64,000 nucleotides of DNA. Source: Solanum dulcamara (lineage: Eukaryota; Streptophyta; Magnoliopsida; Solanales; Solanaceae). The stretch lies in contig NC_077248.1 of assembly GCF_947179165.1 (NCBI RefSeq), forward strand, positions 7,313,256 through 7,377,255, in the 5' to 3' direction. Shown in pieces: positions 37,439 through 47,906 of the stretch. Position numbers and translations under genes: made by a program. Each line of letters opens with the position of its first letter. The first letter of the stretch is position 1. The notes beneath the pieces were generated by a model. It saw only the letters and a list, made by a program, of their open reading frames with translations. It was not told the DNA's origin and searched no databases.

Positions 37439-37896
37439 TGTCATGATCCGCCACTTAATCATGAAGACGGGGGAAAGATCTAGAATCTTGGAGAGATTAA
37501 TAGAAGGCTCTAGAATGTCCAAGAGAATTCTTGAAGAAGGTAGAAGAACTTAGAGTCTTGGAGAGGTTAGTGGAAGACTCTAGATTCTTGTAGAAACTTG
37601 TAGAGAAGTCTTGAAAGACTTGGAATTCTTTAGAGTGTATGGAGAGTTCTAGAGTAGGGACTTCTTTGTAGATACGGAAGGACTTGTATAGTGAATTTTA
37701 TTTACACTTAGGCCCCTTAGGAGTAGTATAAATAGAAGGGGTATTCATTTGTAGAAGATCATTAAACAATCAAGCATTCTTTCAAAGCAATATAAAAGCC
37801 TTAAAGGCTTACTTGACCTTGCAAAATCGTGAAAGATTCGTGAGTAAGTTGTCAAGTGGCGCACGAAGATCTTAGTTGAAGTCTAAGTCCGTGATA
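37439..37896 (+). mobile_element. LTR-like element related to 35770-36217
   Basis: It starts TGTCATGATCCGCC and ends GTCTAAGTCCGTGATA. It has a TATA-like AGTATAAATAGAAGG and a body with repeated TCTAGA/TCTTGGAGAG phrases. It abuts a second TATA-like box (CCTATAAATAGGC, 37902-37914) that belongs to the Copia element downstream, so one element may have inserted into the LTR of the other. Confidence 0.45.
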
Positions 37897-38896
37897 TTTT
37901 GGCCTATAAATAGGCATCATTATTTACTCAACAAACGACATCCAATATTACATGTTTTGCTTTCCCTCTCTACCACACTCCTCACGTTATCTCTTCTCTT
38001 TTTTCATACCCTCCTAATTTAATTATCTTCTTTTAGGTGGGCTTTTATTTTTCTCTTAAAATAACTTGCTGGTATTATTAATTAATTTTGCTGATATTTG
38101 TATTTTTAATTTAATTAGGAAAAACTTGTTTAATCCTGAGAAAAATTTCATATTGCTGAAATAGTGCCTTAACAACACTATTCAAGTATTATTTGTGTAC
38201 TTAAAATATTATTGTAGCAATATTTAATTAACTTTCTGTATTATTATTTTGCTAAACAATAAGTTATATTATTATTGTAATTTTTCATTGTTTTTCAACA
38301 ATCTAAGAAATTATTATGATATGATATCGATACTGATGCTACCTTGATTGCTACTGTTTCAGTCATTCTGCCGAATCTTTATGGTGAAGAAAACATACAG
38401 GTATGTAAATAGACATGATTATAAGCTCAATACTAATAATAAAATTTTCATAAAAAAAGTGTATCTAAATACAAAAGAATATTTTTTTAAAATGACGATC
38501 CCTCTAAGCTAAAAATTTCTTTGTTAAAACGGATGATATAATTATTGTAGTCATTTTACAAAGACTCTGGTGCTATAAGGTATATTTGTTTAAACAGAAA
38601 TGATTTTTTGTCATACACTCTAATTAAGAAAGAGAAGGAAAGCCTTTGAGTAACTGGTAAAGTTGCTTTAAGAAAGAAAAATAAATTATTTATCTTAGTG
38701 ATTTAAGTACAACTAAAGTTCTTGAAAAAATACATCTTTTTCTCAAATTCACATCTAATAAAACTTTGGCAATAAGTGATGCATTACATGTTTCTAATAT
38801 CCTCATCAATTTAATTTCCGTGGGATTATTAGAAAAAGTTGTAGTGGATATTTATTTTTAAAGATTATGAGGTCATATTGATCAAAAATAATAATT

Positions 38897-39091
38897 TTGT
38901 GGGCAAGAAATTTTGTAACTATGATTTATTTGTACTTAATATTTATGATTATTTCAGTAAATATGCATATGATTGTCTCATATATAAAGAACATGCGGTC
39001 TCTTGGTTTAGTATATGATTTGAACTCAAATAATTTTGATAAATATAAAATATATGTTGAAGCTAAAATTATTAAAGAATCATATTTTTAA
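38897..39091 (+). pseudogene. Fragment of a Copia GAG-pre-integrase domain
   Basis: This is the longest open piece of the broken Copia reading frame, 64 codons, with NMRSLGLVYDL in place of the usual 'alGL...' segment after the histidine-rich part. Frameshifts on both sides and absence of the downstream pol domains mean it is not a gene. Confidence 0.55.
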
Positions 39092-39844
39092 ATAGGTAGA
39101 AAAACTGAATTATTATGTGTGATTCACACTAATTTGGTGACTTGAAACAAATTATGACTAGAGGTGGTAAAAGATCGAAAAAACTATCTAATTAGACAAA
39201 CATTTTTGTCATATTTACTAATTTTTCATATAGCTTGAAATAATTACATATTGTCTCACTAATTAATAATATGTTATACTAAATTTCAAATCGAATACAT
39301 TTAAATACATACACTTTTACTATCAGATATACTAAAATATTGAAAGAAGAGAGCAAAAAAAGAAAAAATAAATTAAAATATGCAAATGTAAAAATTACTC
39401 GTGCTTTCAAATTATACTTGAACATTTAAAATAATATCCTCTGTTAAAAAGAATGAAAACAAAGTTTTTTATAGCAGCTATTAAAACTTTAAATGAGTGT
39501 TGCTATGCTTTCTTTTTTCATAATATGAAGATTCTTTTTTACTTTTAAGTTTTCTTATATTGTCTTCTAATTAGGCATCCTAAATAGGAAAATATATACT
39601 TCTGATATTGCTTTTTTTTTTTTTTCCTATGATCTGTTTTTAAATAATTTTGTGGAACCCTTGAGTTTAATAATCTGCCTCGCATAAGTGAAGTTAGTTA
39701 TGTGACTTACAAAGTAAAAAATTTCAGTTAAAAATTAACAGAAAGATTTTTGAAATTTGTACTTTAAATTAGTCCAGATATTTGTGTGATTAGAAAGTAT
39801 TTCATTAAAGGTAAAATGGGCATTTTAAAGTTAAATGGTTACTC

Positions 39845-40110
39845 CTTTCTCCCCTATCTTAACAAGCTTTTGCCTAAGGAAGAGTGAGCTCTTCCCGTCA
39901 GACGGGATGCTCTAGTTGCTACTGGCTGTCGTAAGAAAGAACATGCCTGTTTTTTGTTCGTAGAAAAACTCTTGTCGCTGGCGGACGAATTTCGGCGAAA
40001 TAGAAGATCTATGTGACCAAATTTTACTCTTAAAAAGAAGATCTCTCGATCCAATTACAGTTGTTCTCGCTAAAGCCCGATCTGATTCCGCTTGAGCGGC
40101 AGGGAGAAAT
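39845..40110. other. GC-richer unique block inside the Copia remnant
   Basis: The block contains GAGCTCTTCCCGTCAGACGG, GTCGCTGGCGGACGAATTTC and CCGCTTGAGCGGCAGGGAG. Its base composition differs clearly from the AT-rich flanks and is like plant organelle DNA. It is followed by about two copies of an 80-85 bp tandem repeat (40123-40305, with GACTCATTATGAATCAATCT). Its origin is not identified. Confidence 0.3.
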
Positions 40111-40539
40111 CTTGATCTTCCATTGACTCATTTCCATCGATAAAATTGACTCATTATGAATCAATCTCGGCGTGTCATTCTTTTTGGATGGATTAAAAAA
40201 GAAATTAACTCATTTCCATCAATGAAATTGACTCATTATGAATTAATCTCCGTGTGTCATTCTTTTTGGACGGATTAAAAAAGAAAGTAACTCATATAAA
40301 TTGAGAGGGACAGAGGGAACTTTTTTTAATCATATGCACGTTGCTGAAGTATTATTTGTGAATTACTTAAAATATTATCGTAGTAATATTTAATAAATTT
40401 TTATTACTATTATTTTGCTAAATAATAAGTTATATTATTATTGTGATATTTCCTTGTTTCTCAACAGGTTTCACGCCTATACATAAACTTCCTGCAAGAA
40501 CACAACTAATAAACCCTACAAAATTCCAAGAAAGCATAG

Positions 40540-42474
40540 ATGAAAATTGAAAGAAAGCAGAGTGTAGTACTAGTGCCATTCCTACTCCAGGGGCATTTAA
40601 CACCAATGCTACAACTTGGAAGTATCCTTCATTCACAAGGCTTTTCTGTCATAGTTGCACATACTGAGCACAATTCTCCTAATTATTCCAATCATCCTGA
40701 ATTCGTCTTCCATTCTATGGATGACGGATTAAAGGGAATTGACCTCTCATTCCCTAGTAAACAGGATATATGTCGTATGAACGAGCATTGCAAGGCGCCC
40801 TTGAGAAATTATCTCGTTAGGATGATGGAACAGGAAGATAAAGAGGATGTGCAAGGTGATCAGCTCGTTTGTATCATTTATGACAACAACATGTTCTTCG
40901 TCGACGATGTAGCCACTCAGCTCATGCTTCCCAGCATTGTCCTGCGCATTTACAATGCTGCATATTTGCACAGTATGATCACCATTTTACACCAACCAGA
41001 AAAATATTTTCCTTTTAAAGGTATGAGAACAAACACATCCTCTGCTTCAACATTTTAATGAAAAATCATTTTGAATCACAACGACTATGCTTCAGTCACA
41101 AACAAATTGGGTCAGCTATATAGAAATGAGAAGTACTCTTCTAGTAAAATAGTTGTCTTTTCAGAAAACCAAGACATAATTAACTATATGTGGAAATAAA
41201 TTAATGTAGTGGAAAAGAGATAGTATTTAATTGAGATGAAATAATAAATAAGGATAATTTAGTTAAATCACCCTTTTAGTTAATGTTTTTTTTGAGGGCA
41301 TTAAAAAAAATGACAAGTAAAATGCAACGGAGTGAGTACTAGAAGTAACAAGGCCAAAAGGCTCCTAGAAAGCATACGACTTAAAGTACACGTATTAACA
41401 TGACTAAGATATATTCTCCACTAATTGGTATAAGCCTATAATCTTTTTCTTCCATTATACTCTTACCTTTTGCTAAGTTTGCATTGATTACTCACTGCAA
41501 TTCCAGATTCTCAGTTGCTGGATCCGTTACCGGAGCTTCGTCCCTTGAGGTTTAAGGATATACCAATTTTTGTCATCAATAATACAGTTTCAGCACAGGT
41601 ACTAGACTTCGGTAGAGCAATAACCGACAAAGGATCATATGTCGCGACTATTTGGAACACGATGCAAGACTTGGAGAGTTCATTGTTGTTACGCCTTCAG
41701 GAACATTACAAGGTACCCTTCTTTCCAATAGGCCCTTTCCACAAAATGGCGCCTATGGCCTCATCGACTAGCCTAATAGAAGAAGACAACAGCTGCATCG
41801 AGTGGCTCGACAGACAAGCTTCTAACTCTGTTCTCTATGTCAGCATAGGCAGCCTAGTAAGTATTGATGACAAAGAGCTAATTGAGACTGCTTGGGGATT
41901 AGCTAATAGTGAGCAACCGTTCTTGTGGGTTATTCGACCGGGCTCTGTCTCTGGTTTTCAATGGGCTGAGGCACTGCCTGATGGTTTTGAGGAAATGGTA
42001 AGTGAAAGAGGACGGATAGTGAAATGGGCGCCACAAAAACAGGTGCTTGCACATCCCGCGGTAGCAGGCTTTTTCACTCATTGTGGTTGGAATTCTACAC
42101 TTGAAAGTATTTTGGAGGAAGTCCCTATGATATGCAGGCCAATATTTGCAGACCAACTGGTGAACGCAAGGTATCTGAGCCAAATATATAAGGTTGGGTT
42201 CGAATTGGAGGTTATCGAGAGAACAGTCATAGAGAAAACAATAAGAAAACTCATGTTAAGTGAAGAAGGCAAAGATTTGAAGAAAAGAATTGTAGACATG
42301 AAACAAACCATAGTTGCTGGTATGCAGGTTGATGGTACTTCACATAAGAATCTGAATGATTTGGTAGACTTCATTTCTGCCTTGCCATCGCGGCTCCCTC
42401 CGCCAACGCCTGTTGTTGGGGCAATAATGAGCTCAAATCATACAACAAGCAAGTGTACTATCATAGAGTCCTGA
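40540..42474 (+). CDS. UDP-glycosyltransferase, UGT76-like (UGT-4)
   Basis: Exons 40540-41020 and 41507-42474 give 482 residues with a phase-1 intron of 486 bp. H19 is intact and the PSPG box is at 334-377, with MICRPIFADQ at its end. It carries a 6-residue insertion just before the catalytic Asp (MMEQEDKEDVQGDQLVCIIYDN) and one extra residue in the C-terminal tail. Its region around residues 170-195 (DIPIFVINNTVSAQVLDFGR) is distinct from all others. Only 73 bp separate the ATG from the end of a Copia LTR at 40466, so its promoter is unlike those of the other copies. The coding region shows no sign of decay. Confidence 0.92.
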
Positions 42475-42942
42475 GGTCGGAAGAATTACATAATCTTGTA
42501 GCCTGCTAGCTTAGCAAGGCAACAAGTCCTTAATCATAAAAGGAAGAATAAGATGAGATGTGAACTTCTCTTAATATCTTGGGGGTTATGTCAAGGCCGT
42601 GGGGCAAATGCTGAAGCAGTTTACTTGCCTTGTCAACTAATTTCTCACCTTAGTTTGTTGATTGGTTTGATAAGTTTCGAAACTTCGACATACTGTTTCC
42701 TAGTGTTGGTATTTATTTTTCCCTATGTTACTACTTCCAAAAACTTTGCTTATGTTATAAAATATTATATTTAGTGTGTATGTCGACTATTCTACTTGCA
42801 ACCTTCCCATGATCTTTCTATAACTTTCACGTTAATGGGATGTTTATTACAACCGTTTGTATGGTTTCATGTAACACTAAAAATATAAAAGTTCATCCTT
42901 GAAATATACTTGGAAAGAAAGAAGGGGTTCTATCTTATTATT

Positions 42943-42985
<43 letters not shown>

Positions 42986-43320
42986 TACTTTCTTATTTCA
43001 TATTGTTACTCTTTTAGCCTAGTTTTGCAAAAAAAATTGAATATATGAGACATATATACGTAATATACAACGAGGGCAAATTGAGTATATCGGTGTTGTA
43101 GTATAAAATGACACCTAGGGAGTAAATAAGACCATATATAAAAAAATAATTCTACAAAAATTTAATCATGTGTTATTCTCAAAACTATCATATGTAAAAA
43201 AGTAAAATCAAAAATCCTACAAAAACATATTTGTAATTGTATCAAGTGTACTACTACATAATAAGATAAAAATTTGAATTCATGTGTCTATTTCATTTTT
43301 ATATTTCCAAAATTGGTCCC
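42475..43320. other. UGT-4 downstream region
   Basis: The 3' flank matches that of UGT-1 and UGT-3 to about 42690. A TA microsatellite follows at about 42946-42983. AT-rich sequence with no recognisable gene continues to 43320. Confidence 0.5.
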
Positions 43321-43328
43321 TTTTTTGC

Positions 43329-43393
43329 TGGGCCTTTTTTCCCAAAAGTTGTCCGGCAAAACCCTAGCCTCCTAGTCCCTCTGTATATATAAA
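43329..43393 (+). promoter_or_regulatory. Site II, telo-box and TATA cluster
   Basis: TGGGCC (43329-43334, site II), AAACCCTA (43359-43366, telo-box) and TATATATAAA (43384-43393) lie in order within 65 bp. This arrangement is common at plant ribosomal-protein and snoRNA genes. No convincing protein-coding exon follows, so the transcript may be non-coding. Confidence 0.5.
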
Positions 43394-43530
43394 GAAGCAA
43401 TACTGTCTTCAGTTCTCAAAGCCCTTCTCATCTCTTGGATCTCATCTATCTCCGTTCAATTGAATTGATTGTATTTTACTTTGTTTTTAGTTTTGCATTC
43501 TTTTGAATCTCCAATAGCATTGGGACATGA

Positions 43531-43611
43531 TTCTAAATGATGATGACTTGAAATAAAGCTATGGATTAACATCCAAATGATGCTTTTTTTGTCATAGTTA
43601 CTCTGATAGGA
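43531..43611 (+). ncRNA. Possible C/D-box snoRNA
   Basis: C box ATGATGA (43537-43543) and D box CTGA (43603-43606) are spaced about 60 nt apart. A 5-bp terminal stem can form between TTCTA (43531-43535) and TAGGA (43607-43611), with one G-U pair. A C'-like TGATG lies in the middle, but no clear D' box. It lies about 140 bp after the TATA box of the site II/telo-box promoter. No target was identified and short C/D motifs occur by chance. Confidence 0.28.
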
Positions 43612-46600
43612 TGTTTTCCTTGAATTTCCCTGTGTTTGGATTAATCATAGCTTGTTGGGTTTTATACATAATGGAAGGGCTAATCGGTTGTTAATTTGAG
43701 CTGAGGATTTATCGGAATTAGTTTGTGTATATTCTATTCTCTCTAGATTCACTTGTGAGATTTGTTGGGTCTGTTGTTAATTCTGAAACAAGGGCAACTT
43801 TGCCGAGGTGATCTTTTATTGTAGATTTTCCTCTTTTTCCCTGTTGCCAATATTGTAATCGGACAAGCTTGGAGTAGTTTTGGTTGATGACTACTTGTAG
43901 TTTTACATCAACTGATTCTCTAGCATGCCTACATTTTTCTAAAGATTGAAGTTTTTCACTCTTGTATACGAACATTGTAATCCCATGTATAGTTTGGGGA
44001 GGGATGTATGCAGAGCTTATCCTAGTTTTTTACTCTTATCCAAGACTAATGGCAACATTGCTGAGGGTATTGTTACTGTTGATTCCCTCTTTTTCCCTGT
44101 TGCCGATGTTTAATTTAGACAAAGATTAATTTGATTTTGGTTGATGTATATGATATACCAATCACTTTCAGCTTGACAACATTCTTATTAAGCTTACTGT
44201 TTTTCTATTATTTTTTTTGTTTTTTCACTCCATGTCCAGAGCCATGGAACATGGATTAAATTCGAATTGCATGGCTCATTTGGGGTTAGCGCTTAGTTTT
44301 TCCATTTTTAGGTCTTGAACATGAAACCTCTAGTTCCACGCACTACAAGCCATGTTGGTTTGTTTTCCTATGTTTACTTGTTCTCAAACAGACTTTTACA
44401 TAAACAGATTATTGAACGAACATCTTCAATTGCTTAATTGAGTCACAAGTGCAAATGAAAGATGACTTAATAGTGAGATCATCCAATCAGTTGATAAAAA
44501 AATCTTGCTTTTCAATTACAAATGCACATAGCAGCTCTGAAAAACCTGTGTAAATAGGAAGTTTGATATCATCAAAATTCAATGTTGTACCACAATAAGC
44601 TTGTTGGAGTACTGAAAGATGTTATGCTGTAAGTGTCAAATAATATGAACACTGGGAAGAGTAAGATTCATTATGTGTGTGTCTCTTTTTTAAATTTTGG
44701 TCTCGATTAGTTCACGAGATTGAATGGCAAATTCTCAAATGCAGGAAAAATGATCTTTTGATAGATTTATAAAATGGGGTTGGACTCAATATGTTCTCTT
44801 TGTGTCTATGTTGAGTTGTCTGGAGTAGAGTAATGGCTAAAGAGATAAGTGTATGTTGAGACTATACATGTCATATGGATGAAAAGGCATCAAATGATAT
44901 TTAAGAAGAAATATAGGGAATGGAACATCATTGCAAGGAAGATTACATCATCTTCATGCATTGTAATGTTAGAGCACCACAAGGGAAGCCATATGTGCTA
45001 AAAAGTACTTTCAATCGTCTGAGTTTGAACGCCGAATTGAAACCACCATTGGCAGCCACTAAAGCTTCAAAAGGTCAAAAATTGATTTTTCACTATACTG
45101 AAACATACTATGGAGTTCAATAGATTTTCTAGAAAAATAAGTGGTTTCTTAGATCCTCTTTGGTTAAGTTTCTTGCAGGCTAAAATCACTTTTGTTTGAG
45201 CAATAAGTTAAAGAAGTTTTAGCAGCACTACAAAAAAAAATCTGTAGATTTCTATTTCTTGAAAAAAGTATTTCAAGATAAAAATAATTTTACCATAAAT
45301 ACATATTTACCAAGCATGTCTCTTATAATTTCATTATTTTTTAATTATAAAATAATTATTTCCTTTTTGTATAAAAAAGGAGAATATGTCATTTTATTTT
45401 GATTCTTAGTAGGCATTTGGACATGTGATTTTATCTACAACAACATATCTTGTGAAATCCATTGTTGTTGTTCACCCACAACCTTATATTTGTAAAAAGA
45501 AAAGGTTATCATTTATATCTATCAACCATTTATTTCATAGGTAAGCAAAATTTATAATTGATACTACTACTCATTCCAATCTTTAAATTATTTACATCGA
45601 ATATAAATTACTCTCACCAACATAAATATAAATTACACAGCTTATTTTAGACACATTATCTCTTTAGTAATTCTTTGGTAGATAATTATTCCATTCCAAA
45701 AAGAATGTCACATTACTATAATTAGAAATAATTAACTTTAAAATTCCTCTTTTTACCCTCAAAGAAATGATTTTCAGTCACACAAATATTCAAAAATTGT
45801 TATAGACCACATAATTGAAGAGTCTTTTTTCTTGAACACCGTGTCTTCGAACACAGATTTTTTTTTAGCTCCATACAAAGGAGATTGTCCCTATTATGCG
45901 CAGGATGAGGATATTAACGAGTAGTATATTACAATTCATGTTCAATTTTTTTTATTGAATTAGATTTGATTACTAAATGTTGTATTACTTTATATAGCTT
46001 TGTGATAGTGTATTATACTTTTGTTATGAATTTTTATTTATTTGGTAAGATTATATAAAGAACTGGGACAACTTTGATTATTTTCCTAACTTATGGGATT
46101 TTTTAAGTGTATTAACAAAAAATATAATTTATAGGACAAACAACACAACCTCATTAGTTTAAGGTCTAATTATGTGTTTTCCAGTGAATTTTTGAAATTA
46201 CCATTTGTGCCAGATTTCGTTCTCCAGATACATGAATTCAAAATTATGTGTAATTTATTCCAGATATATTATATCTAAGTGAATTTACATGTCTATGTGA
46301 TACACTAACGATGTCGCTCGTCTCTCTCTATGTATCTATATTTCAGAGTGTATCTAGTAGCACAATATATGTATTTAGGTGTATCCGATGTAAAAATCTG
46401 ATATGAAATTATTATTTAATGAGAAAATAAAAAAATTAAAATGGTAGAAATATTTGTGTAATTAAATAGTTTTTTCATAAACAATGCATGTCCAAACGAA
46501 GTATAATTCATTTCGCAGAGCCAGCGAGCTCTAAAGCCTATGCCAAGTTAAAAGTAGTCTAAATACATTGAAAGTCGAAAGTAAATAATAGGGAAAATTT

Positions 46601-47029
46601 TAGAAATGACAAACATACTAAGCTTAATAATTACTCTCCATAGCTATATTTATGTTTGCTATGGTCATTAATGTTTGTATATCTCGCTGCATATACAAAT
46701 TGGGTTTTCAAAGAGATTGTATATATTCGCTTTCAGAATTGTATATTAACTTTCAGATTTACATATTTTCTTCCGGATTTGTATATTTCTTTCAGAGTTA
46801 CTTTAGAGATTTGTATATTCGCTTTCAAATTTGTATATGATCCCCCAGATTTGTATAATAGCAAATTCCATTTAACTATAACCAATTCCTGTAATTAATT
46901 AAAATTATATCATTATTGCATAATTATAGTAGTAATGTCTGCCAATACAGATAATTTTCCCTAAATATTAGCCTCGCATCCATAAGCCCTTATCTATCAT
47001 AATATAGTTGTCATTTAATTAATCTTTTT

Positions 47030-47530
47030 TGGAGAAACTACCTAATTACACAAATATTCATATCATATTTACTAATTCTCCTTATAGTTTGAAATAACTA
47101 TATTTTATATCCCTAATTAATAATTTCATACTAGATTTCAAGTCAGATACATTTATATACATATTTTTTGCTATCAGATAACTGAAATATGGGAGAGAGG
47201 TGAGCAAGATTGGTATATGCATCCACATACATGTGAAACACACTGAATACATGTTTCTGGTGTGATTCACATGTATCTGGGATACCAGATATACGAGCGA
47301 GACGAGAGAGTGGCAAGCGAAATAATAGGAAAGCGAGTGAGGTTTGTCTATGTATCCAAATACATGCTTGTCTATGTATCCAAAATACATGTGAATTCTC
47401 TTGGATACAGTGTATCTAGAATAAATTACACTTAATTTTGACACCATGTATCTCGAGATACATGTATCTGGACACACCAAAATCTGATAAGATTTGTAAT
47501 ATTGTAAACTAGTGTGCATTTAAGTAATTA
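47030..47530 (+). repeat. Dispersed repeat with internal TACATGTATCTGG motifs
   Basis: Related copies occur at 57175-57640 (plus), at about 46190-46440 (minus) and in part at about 39176-39350. They share a head with CTACCTAATTACACAAA, TTTACTAATTCTCC and ATAGTTTGAAATAA, and a tail with GGATACAGTGTATCTAGAAT. They have no coding capacity that I trust. The class is unknown (MITE or Helitron-like). Confidence 0.5.
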
Positions 47531-47906
47531 ACTCTCCTAAACTTTTGAGATTTAGTGTGGTGCAAAAATCGAATCGAAAAAAATATTAATGAGTTATTGA
47601 TTAATGAGTTTTTAATGATTTTATGAAAAACAATTATCGGTTATTGATTTGAACTGTTAAAAAATGTTTTATTAATTTAATTATGAATTTAATATATTTA
47701 AAAAAATTAAAAATCGATAAATCAAATTGATAATAAACAAGTGGGGTTTGTTTTCAAGTTACCATCTTTATTTGTTTATCAGTACTCATCACAGTTCGGT
47801 AGGTGCCTGTACTCCCCCTTCTCGTCCCTCTTTCTCCAATAATCTTCAAATTACTGGTATCAATCTCTGTTGTTGGATATCGATCATCCCCATTTGAGAT
47901 TCGGGG

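Larger units (their letters stand above)
37897..40466 (+). mobile_element. Decayed Copia-type LTR retrotransposon upstream of UGT-4
   Basis: The stretch 38150-38300 (ending TTTTTCAACA) and 40325-40466 (ending TTTCTCAACA) are direct copies with small indels and look like 5' and truncated 3' LTRs. Between them, a frame-broken reading from about 38570 to 39170 resembles the end of a Copia protease followed by a GAG-pre-integrase domain: ICLNRNDFLSY, NNFVGKKFCN and NMRSLGLVYDL are recognisable. Integrase, reverse transcriptase and RNase H are missing. The element is dead as a transposon. Confidence 0.6.
33421..40539. other. UGT-3 to UGT-4 interval, filled with transposable elements
   Basis: 33421-33680 is the probable UGT-3 3' UTR. 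34171-34640 matches 29153-29560. Then come Stowaway-like MITEs (about 34692-34985 and 35070-35355), an LTR-like element (35770-36217), a C-rich tract (36228-36395), a piece matching 11330 upstream of UGT-1 (near 36583), a block matching 29695-30420 (36700-37400), a second LTR-like element (37439-37896) and a decayed Copia element (about 37897-40466). No intact gene is seen. Confidence 0.6.
43400..47906. other. Region between the telo-box promoter and the BAG gene
   Basis: 43790-43890 and 44050-44150 are imperfect copies of each other (both with CTCTTTTTCCCTGTTGCC). A decayed TS-like SINE piece lies near 43720-43775. From 45160 the sequence is MITE-like and AT-rich. 46190-46440 (minus) and 47030-47530 (plus) are two copies of a dispersed repeat with GTATCTAGA/TACATGTATCTGG phrases, and 46655-46870 has TTTGTATAT-CTTTCAGA phrases. 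ORFs in this stretch lie in repeats; the one at 44920-45123 has no recognisable family. Confidence 0.5.

Noticed and set aside
43880..43920. Second C/D snoRNA candidate (TTGATGA ... CTGA)
   Set aside because: The C-to-D distance is only about 25 nt and no terminal stem forms.
44920..45123. ORF of 67 codons, MEHHCKEDYIIFMHC...
   Set aside because: No recognisable family, and not linked by clear splice sites to the telo-box promoter.
47082..47519. Minus-strand ORF of 145 codons
   Set aside because: It lies wholly within a dispersed repeat; related copies elsewhere do not keep the frame.
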